Source of the DNA: an uncultured Balneolaceae bacterium
GTDB taxonomy: Bacteria > Bacteroidota > Rhodothermia > Balneolales > Balneolaceae
DNA: 44,943 bases
Direction of reading: 5' to 3'
Assembly: GCA_938091655.1 (NCBI GenBank)
Contig: CALKOA010000062.1
Span: 1 to 44,943 of the forward strand
Of the stretch, positions 40,691 through 44,943 are shown in pieces. Numbering within the stretch: the first letter of the stretch is position 1; each line of letters begins with the position of its first letter. A program made the translations under genes and the position numbers. Under the pieces are notes generated by a model that was not told where the DNA came from, did not search any database, and worked only from the letters and a program-made list of their open reading frames with translations.

Positions 40691-43327
40691 ATGAACGATA
40701 GGACTTCTTTTTTTCAATGGTTGACGCAACCCGCATCTTTCCTAACACTTTTGTTGGTTAGTTTTTCAGCCAATCTACTAGCTCAACACTCATCTGCTTC
40801 CGATCCAAATGTTTTTGAGCGATTCACCTTTGACGATGAGCTTAGCTATGCCGAGGGAATTTTGTCCCCTGCACAATTTCTAGGGTACGAATTAGGTCAA
40901 GAATATACCCATCACTATCAGGTTGTGGATTACTTTGAGTATTTGGCTGCTAATTCAGATCGAATTCAAGTACAAGAGTATGGTACTACATATGAAGGAA
41001 GGAGTTTAATCTACGCCACCATCAGCTCCGTTTTTAATATGGGTAATTTAGAGCAAATAAAAGAGAAGAATAAACAATTGGCATTCCATGGAATTCAACC
41101 GGATTCCGACATGCCGGTGGTTGTTTGGATGAGCTATAATGTGCATGGTAATGAGCCATCGAGTAGTGAAACTGCCATGCAAGCAGCTTATAGATTGGTT
41201 GCTGCAGAAGACAATGAAACGGCAAAATGGCGGGCTGAATCAGTGGTAATCATTGATCCGATGATAAACCCAGATGGCAGAGATCGATACATCACTTGGT
41301 ATAAATCATCACAAACACATGTGCTAAATACCGATGTAAATGATCTAGAACATGACGAAATCTGGCCTGGTGGAAGAACCAATCACTATTGGTTCGATTT
41401 GAATAGAGATTGGGTATGGTTAGTTCATCCAGAGTCAAAAGGACGTATAAAAGTATACCAAGAATGGATGCCTCAAGTCCATATGGATTTTCATGAGCAA
41501 GGGGCCAATAATAACTATTTTTTAATGCCTGGAACTACCCCTCGAAACTATGAACTACCTCGTAGTTATGAGGATTATGCAGATGCATTTGGAAGGGGGG
41601 CAGTAAAACGCTTTGACGCGGCGCAGTTAAATTACTTCACACGAGAGGCCTTTGACTTCTTTTACCCAGGATATGGCTCATCCTACCCAAGTGTGATGGG
41701 TGGAATTGGAATGCTTGCCGAGCAAGGAGGGCATAGTAGGGGTGGTCGCGCTGTAGATACCGATGATGGATATGTATTGACTCTACGACAACGTGTTTTT
41801 GATCATTACATCAATTCTTTGGCTGTTGTCGAAACAGCTGTTGAAAATAGGATAGGTTTACTTGAGTACTTTAAGGAAGCGCGAAATCCCGTGAACCAAA
41901 AAGGAGAAACCAAAGCCTACATACTTTCTAGAGATGAACAATCCTACAGTTTTGATGTTGTAAATTTATTGCTAGATCACGGGGTTCAGGTGTACGAAAC
42001 CACTCAAGATCAGCGCTTAGCTAAAACCTTTGATTATTGGGGTGCTAAAGAGGCTACGAGAACTATTAAAGAAGGAAGTTTTGTCATTCCTACCGAACAA
42101 CCAGCACATCTTTTTATTCATACGCTCTTTCGCCGACAATTGGAAATTAAAGATTCGGTCATGTACGATATGTCTACCTGGACAGTTCCTATGGCTTATA
42201 ATTTAGACGCCTTTTGGAGTGAAAATTTACCTTCTAATCTGACACGTATCAACCAGAAAATTTCATTGAAGGGGCAGTTAACACAGAACGCTTCCTATGC
42301 GTACGTGATGGATTGGGCGCAACGATATGCTCCTAACGCCCTGGGTGATATGTTAGAGGCTGGCTTTAGGGTTCGGACCGCATCAGAGTCCTTTGGCTAT
42401 GAGGGAAAGACCTATTCTCGTGGGAGTGTAATTGTATTGGTGGGAAGAAATTTAGGTCATGGTGATTATTTGCATAGTAAAATGGAAGAAATTGCCCTTA
42501 AAAATAAGGTTAGCATAATACCATTCAATACTGGGCGAATGGATACTGGAATTGATTTAGCTTCGTCTGATTCTAAACCATTGCATGCTCCAAATGTTGC
42601 CTTAGTAGTCGATCAGCCATTTAATTCCTACACTGCTGGCCAACTTTGGTATCTCCTAGACTATTGGACTGAGTATGGTATTAGCCGAATTCGATCCGAT
42701 CGTTTGGCTGGCGTAGATCTGGATGCCTATGATGTGTTGATATTCCCAGGAGCTTGGGGTGGAATAGATCAAGTTCTTACTGAACCTGTACAGGATAAAA
42801 TGAAACAGTGGGTTCGTTCAGGTGGTGTTTTAGTGGGCACTGAGGGCATGGCATCTTGGCTTAGTAAAAGTCGAAGTGGTTTTACCAATGTTTCTTTGTT
42901 AGAGCCAGAACGTAGTGATGCAGAAGATAAGGTTAGTGAGTATACCATGTATGCTGAACGCGCGAAAGAGTCTGGACTCAAGCGGATACCTGGTGCTGCA
43001 TTTAAAGCGCATATCGATAACACTCACCCATTAGGATTCGGAATGAAAGAACAATTGTATGCTCTTAAGTTTTCTACCGATGTATTTGAGCTTAATCCAG
43101 ACCTATTAGCTATCGGTAGGTATGCCAACGACCCTAATGATATTCTTACGTCAGGCTACGCATCGCAGGAAAATAAAGAAAAAGCGGCCTCCAATTCCTT
43201 TGCGGCAGTACAAAATATGGGGCAGGGTAAAGTGGTACTACTGCTGGAGAATACCCAATACCGAATGTTTTGGATTGGACCGTCACGGATGATTCAAAAT
43301 TCCGTATTTCAATTATCGGCGCATTAA
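40691..43327 (+). CDS. M14-family zinc metallocarboxypeptidase with GATase1-like C-terminus
   Basis: The protein has 878 residues with a signal peptide (FLTLLLVSFSANLLAQ). The M14 domain (about 50-370) has the zinc ligands H152 and E155 in NVHGNEPSSSE and H264 in QVHMDFHEQG, with catalytic Glu E344 in GMLAEQGGHS; NPDGRDRY and FDLNRDW are the substrate-binding parts. A long middle region follows, then a flavodoxin/GATase1-like domain (about 675-740, YDVLIFPGAWGGIDQVL ... GGVLVGTEGMASWL) without an obvious nucleophile Cys. It probably trims peptides outside the inner membrane; members of this branch are large secreted enzymes. The ATG at 40691 fits the signal peptide. Confidence 0.88.
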   Translation: MNDRTSFFQWLTQPASFLTLLLVSFSANLLAQHSSASDPNVFERFTFDDELSYAEGILSPAQFLGYELGQEYTHHYQVVDYFEYLAANSDRIQVQEYGTTYEGRSLIYATISSVFNMGNLEQIKEKNKQLAFHGIQPDSDMPVVVWMSYNVHGNEPSSSETAMQAAYRLVAAEDNETAKWRAESVVIIDPMINPDGRDRYITWYKSSQTHVLNTDVNDLEHDEIWPGGRTNHYWFDLNRDWVWLVHPESKGRIKVYQEWMPQVHMDFHEQGANNNYFLMPGTTPRNYELPRSYEDYADAFGRGAVKRFDAAQLNYFTREAFDFFYPGYGSSYPSVMGGIGMLAEQGGHSRGGRAVDTDDGYVLTLRQRVFDHYINSLAVVETAVENRIGLLEYFKEARNPVNQKGETKAYILSRDEQSYSFDVVNLLLDHGVQVYETTQDQRLAKTFDYWGAKEATRTIKEGSFVIPTEQPAHLFIHTLFRRQLEIKDSVMYDMSTWTVPMAYNLDAFWSENLPSNLTRINQKISLKGQLTQNASYAYVMDWAQRYAPNALGDMLEAGFRVRTASESFGYEGKTYSRGSVIVLVGRNLGHGDYLHSKMEEIALKNKVSIIPFNTGRMDTGIDLASSDSKPLHAPNVALVVDQPFNSYTAGQLWYLLDYWTEYGISRIRSDRLAGVDLDAYDVLIFPGAWGGIDQVLTEPVQDKMKQWVRSGGVLVGTEGMASWLSKSRSGFTNVSLLEPERSDAEDKVSEYTMYAERAKESGLKRIPGAAFKAHIDNTHPLGFGMKEQLYALKFSTDVFELNPDLLAIGRYANDPNDILTSGYASQENKEKAASNSFAAVQNMGQGKVVLLLENTQYRMFWIGPSRMIQNSVFQLSAH

Positions 43328-43343
43328 GGAACTAAGGTTTTGA

Positions 43344-43859
43344 TTAACCTTTACGAGATCTTTTGGCTAAGATGGGAACAAAGAACAGGTACATTCCACT
43401 TAGCCAAAGGATTAACACGATGAAGCCAGAAGGGAGGAATATCCACAGTTTAGCAGCGTCATGGAACCAAGAACCATCATGAAGTTGCTCAATTATATCC
43501 GACCGTCTGTACGCAGTTTTCAACAAAGTTCCTCGTTCTAAGTCAATTTGAATCTCCCATTGATTTTCTGATCGAACCTTCACTACGCCTTTATCGGGTC
43601 GTACATCCAAGCGATTGATGTCAGACCATGTGGAAATTTGCGCCTCTTCGACGCCTTGACTAATCCGTAAAATATCACTAAAACTCAGGGCTAAGCTGTC
43701 GATAGCTACCTCTTCAGTACTAGGCTGTATCCATTCAACTTCTTTTTTGACTTGCAGTAGCAAGCCAGATATTATCACGATTAAAAAAGGCAATGATACC
43801 AAAAGCGCACCCCAACGGTGAATTTTCCTAGTATCTCTTCTTGAATGCCATTTACGCAT
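43344..43859 (-). CDS. PepSY-type small membrane protein
   Basis: The protein has 171 residues. An N-terminal basic patch (MRKWHSRRDTRKIHRW) is followed by a membrane helix (GALLVSLPFLIVIISGLLLQV) and a periplasmic PepSY-like segment of about 90 residues (DILRISQGVEEAQISTWSDINRLDVRPDKGVVKV ... WEIQIDLERGTLLKTA). A second helix (LWIFLPSGFIVLILWLSGMYLFFV) and a basic end complete it. This is the two-helix PepSY-associated type often found next to TonB siderophore receptors, where it may take part in iron reduction or uptake. A TonB receptor gene end lies close by, with ogt between. Role uncertain. Confidence 0.72.
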   Translation of the reverse strand: MRKWHSRRDTRKIHRWGALLVSLPFLIVIISGLLLQVKKEVEWIQPSTEEVAIDSLALSFSDILRISQGVEEAQISTWSDINRLDVRPDKGVVKVRSENQWEIQIDLERGTLLKTAYRRSDIIEQLHDGSWFHDAAKLWIFLPSGFIVLILWLSGMYLFFVPILAKRSRKG

Positions 43860-43944
43860 GCCTGTTTTGTTCCTAATTAATTGAGTGGTATGTTCTGCGA
43901 GAGTAGTAAATTAACTAATAACCGCGTTAAACGGCGTAAAATAC

Positions 43945-44403
43945 TTAGAGAAGTAGTGAATTTTCGTGCTTTAGTAACCATTTTTTACGTTCTATACCAC
44001 CTGCATATCCCTTTAAATCTCCATCATGTCCAATCACCCTGTGGCAGGGTACGATAACGGCTATAGGATTTCTTCCATTAGCACTACCAACAGCTTGCAT
44101 TGCTTTAGGATGGTCAATCTGCTGTGCAAGTGATTTATACGATGTAGTTGTGCCATATGGGATTTCTTGTAATGCATTCCATACCCTAGATTCAAATTTA
44201 GAACCATCTAAATACAACGGTATGTTGAAGGAAGTCCTAGTTCCATTAAAATATTCTGTTAGTTGTGTTTTAGTCCATTCGGTAATTTTGTCAGGATCTT
44301 CTGGACCGTTATGTTCTTGGAACTGAACATGATACAGCTGTTTGCCATTGGAAAGTAATCGCAAAAAACCTACGCTAGTTTCTAAATAAGATTGATAAAT
44401 CAT
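43945..44403 (-). CDS. ogt: Methylated-DNA-protein-cysteine methyltransferase
   Basis: The protein has 152 residues, the usual length of Ogt, and repairs O6-methylguanine by moving the methyl group onto its own cysteine. The active-site motif is IVPCHRVIG with C120. Upstream are the helix-turn-helix and Arg finger region (FESRVWNALQEIPYGTTTSYKSLAQQI ... AVGSANGRNPI), and GYAGGIERKKWLLKHE follows. The N-terminal domain is the short Ogt type without the AraC-like Ada domain. It is cytoplasmic and stands alone in sense, with 131 bases to the TonB gene upstream. Confidence 0.94.
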   Translation of the reverse strand: MIYQSYLETSVGFLRLLSNGKQLYHVQFQEHNGPEDPDKITEWTKTQLTEYFNGTRTSFNIPLYLDGSKFESRVWNALQEIPYGTTTSYKSLAQQIDHPKAMQAVGSANGRNPIAVIVPCHRVIGHDGDLKGYAGGIERKKWLLKHENSLLL

Positions 44404-44501
44404 TTTTTTTTAAAAATTTATGTAACAAATCGTGTAAAAATGCATCACTTATAAGTGACATGTTCTACATTTATTGTGTAGGCTATGTTGTTTTTTCTTT
44501 T

Positions 44502-44536
44502 AAGCTAGGGCCTGAAAATCCTAGCTTTTCTTTTTT
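44502..44536 (+). terminator. Forward-facing terminator with no forward gene before it
   Basis: AAGCTAGG (44502-44509) pairs with CCTAGCTT (44520-44527), and TTTTCTTTTTT follows (44526-44536). The T-run is only on the forward side, but both neighbouring genes run in reverse. It may end an unannotated RNA or antisense transcript, or be a poor terminator of the reverse TonB gene. Confidence 0.6.
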
Positions 44537-44943
44537 AAAAGTAATAACGGTACATAACATTTGCACTGATACCTAATTCAGTAGCTAGGTTTTTAATTCG
44601 TGATAGATGATTATAGTAACTCTCATTTAGTACGTTATCTATGCGTAAACGAATGGTATGAAGGCCGTTTAATCGCTTCGATTTATTTCCCATCCACTCA
44701 TGTTGCATGTACACATCGACTAGTGAATATGATGAGCTTGGTAACTCAAAATTTCCGATTCGAGTTTGTTCGGCAGAAAAGTGATAAGAGATACCGGTTG
44801 ATGTTGACCCGTTCCGATAGCTAAGTCTGCTCTTGATACTAAAAGGAGGGGTATAAGGCATGGGGCCCCATTGTAACTCGTTTGCTTCCTTCATATCGGC
44901 TTTAAGATAGTGAGCGGTTAGATCCAAAAAGAAATGCTGTCTC
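44535..44943 (-). CDS. TonB-dependent receptor, C-terminal fragment (cut by window edge)
   Basis: Only the last 135 or so residues are visible; the frame stays open to the window end (RQHFFLDLTAHYLKAD), so the gene begins beyond 44943. The fragment has TonB-barrel signatures: NELQWGPMPYTPPFSIKSRLSY, LRIDNVLNESYYNHLSRI, and the final strand GISANVMYRYYF ending in Phe. The linked PepSY gene suggests a siderophore or metal receptor, but the substrate-defining parts are missing. Confidence 0.85.
   Translation of the reverse strand, partial: RQHFFLDLTAHYLKADMKEANELQWGPMPYTPPFSIKSRLSYRNGSTSTGISYHFSAEQTRIGNFELPSSSYSLVDVYMQHEWMGNKSKRLNGLHTIRLRIDNVLNESYYNHLSRIKNLATELGISANVMYRYYF

Noticed and set aside
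43333-43350. AAGGTT...AACCTT hairpin between the M14 and PepSY genes
   Set aside because: It has only six weak pairs and no T-run on either side, so it cannot be called a terminator.
1279-44824. Many other open frames of 60-97 codons on both strands
   Set aside because: They lie inside well-supported genes in other frames, have no recognisable domains or Shine-Dalgarno, and show no independent signal.
1-44943. CRISPR arrays, insertion sequences, integrases, phage genes, toxin-antitoxin pairs or tRNA genes
   Set aside because: I looked for regularly spaced repeats, transposase motifs, terminal inverted repeats and tRNA arms beyond the tmRNA and found none.

Overview
The window reads as chromosomal DNA of a halophilic or marine member of the Balneolaeota/Rhodothermaeota branch of the Bacteroidota (inference). 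Grounds are moderate to low GC, several secreted proteins ending in a YPNPFNPST...SGVYxY...MTLIK sorting domain, PorV/PorQ-type barrels, TonB-dependent receptors, a FecI/FecR surface-signalling operon, and only occasional Shine-Dalgarno sequences. There is no sign of phage, insertion sequence, CRISPR or integrase; the synteny looks ordinary and every full-length gene is intact.

Layout. (1) 18-380 is the tmRNA gene ssrA, followed by a 479-base regulatory gap with an inverted repeat and a LacI-type operator-like palindrome. (2) 860-9994 (+) is a five-gene envelope operon: TonB-dependent receptor, secreted FN3/FlgD-like protein, PorV/PorQ-family barrel, TIG-domain lipoprotein and a beta-propeller protein with a sorting domain. 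It ends at a strong terminator. It looks like an uptake or surface module that has no SusD. (3) 10076-26887 is a glycan-processing island whose enzymes fit turnover of peptidoglycan: a GHL10 (DigH/YngK-like) hydrolase, a metallophosphoesterase, a phosphodiester glycosidase, NagZ and a NagX/HGSNAT-like membrane protein, NamZ (DUF1343), two N-acetylmuramoyl-L-alanine amidases, an AmpG-like permease, a PD40 propeller protein and a second phosphodiester glycosidase with a golvesin-type domain. Three of these proteins carry sorting domains. (4) 27124-32754 (-) is a signalling operon: ECF sigma factor, unknown lipoprotein, FecR anti-sigma factor and TonB receptor, ending in a terminator. (5) 32837-43327 holds an MsbA-like ABC exporter, a periplasmic GH3 beta-glucosidase, a threonine/serine dehydratase, a DUF5916 protein and an M14 metallopeptidase. 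(6) 43344-44943 (-) holds a PepSY-type membrane protein, an Ogt DNA methyltransferase and the 3' end of another TonB receptor cut by the window edge.

How the parts may work together (inference). Amidases strip peptides from the glycan, GHL10 and NamZ cut denuded strands into small sugars, NagZ removes GlcNAc, and the AmpG-like permease and NagX-like protein handle import. The phosphodiester glycosidases and the phosphoesterase suggest that phosphodiester-linked glycopolymers are also attacked. Shared TTGAAARCGCTT sites upstream of the first TonB operon and inside the start of the GH3 gene hint at common LacI-family sugar control.

Limits: product names rest on motif recognition by eye, not on database searches. 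Many start codons are judgement calls, and these are stated entry by entry.
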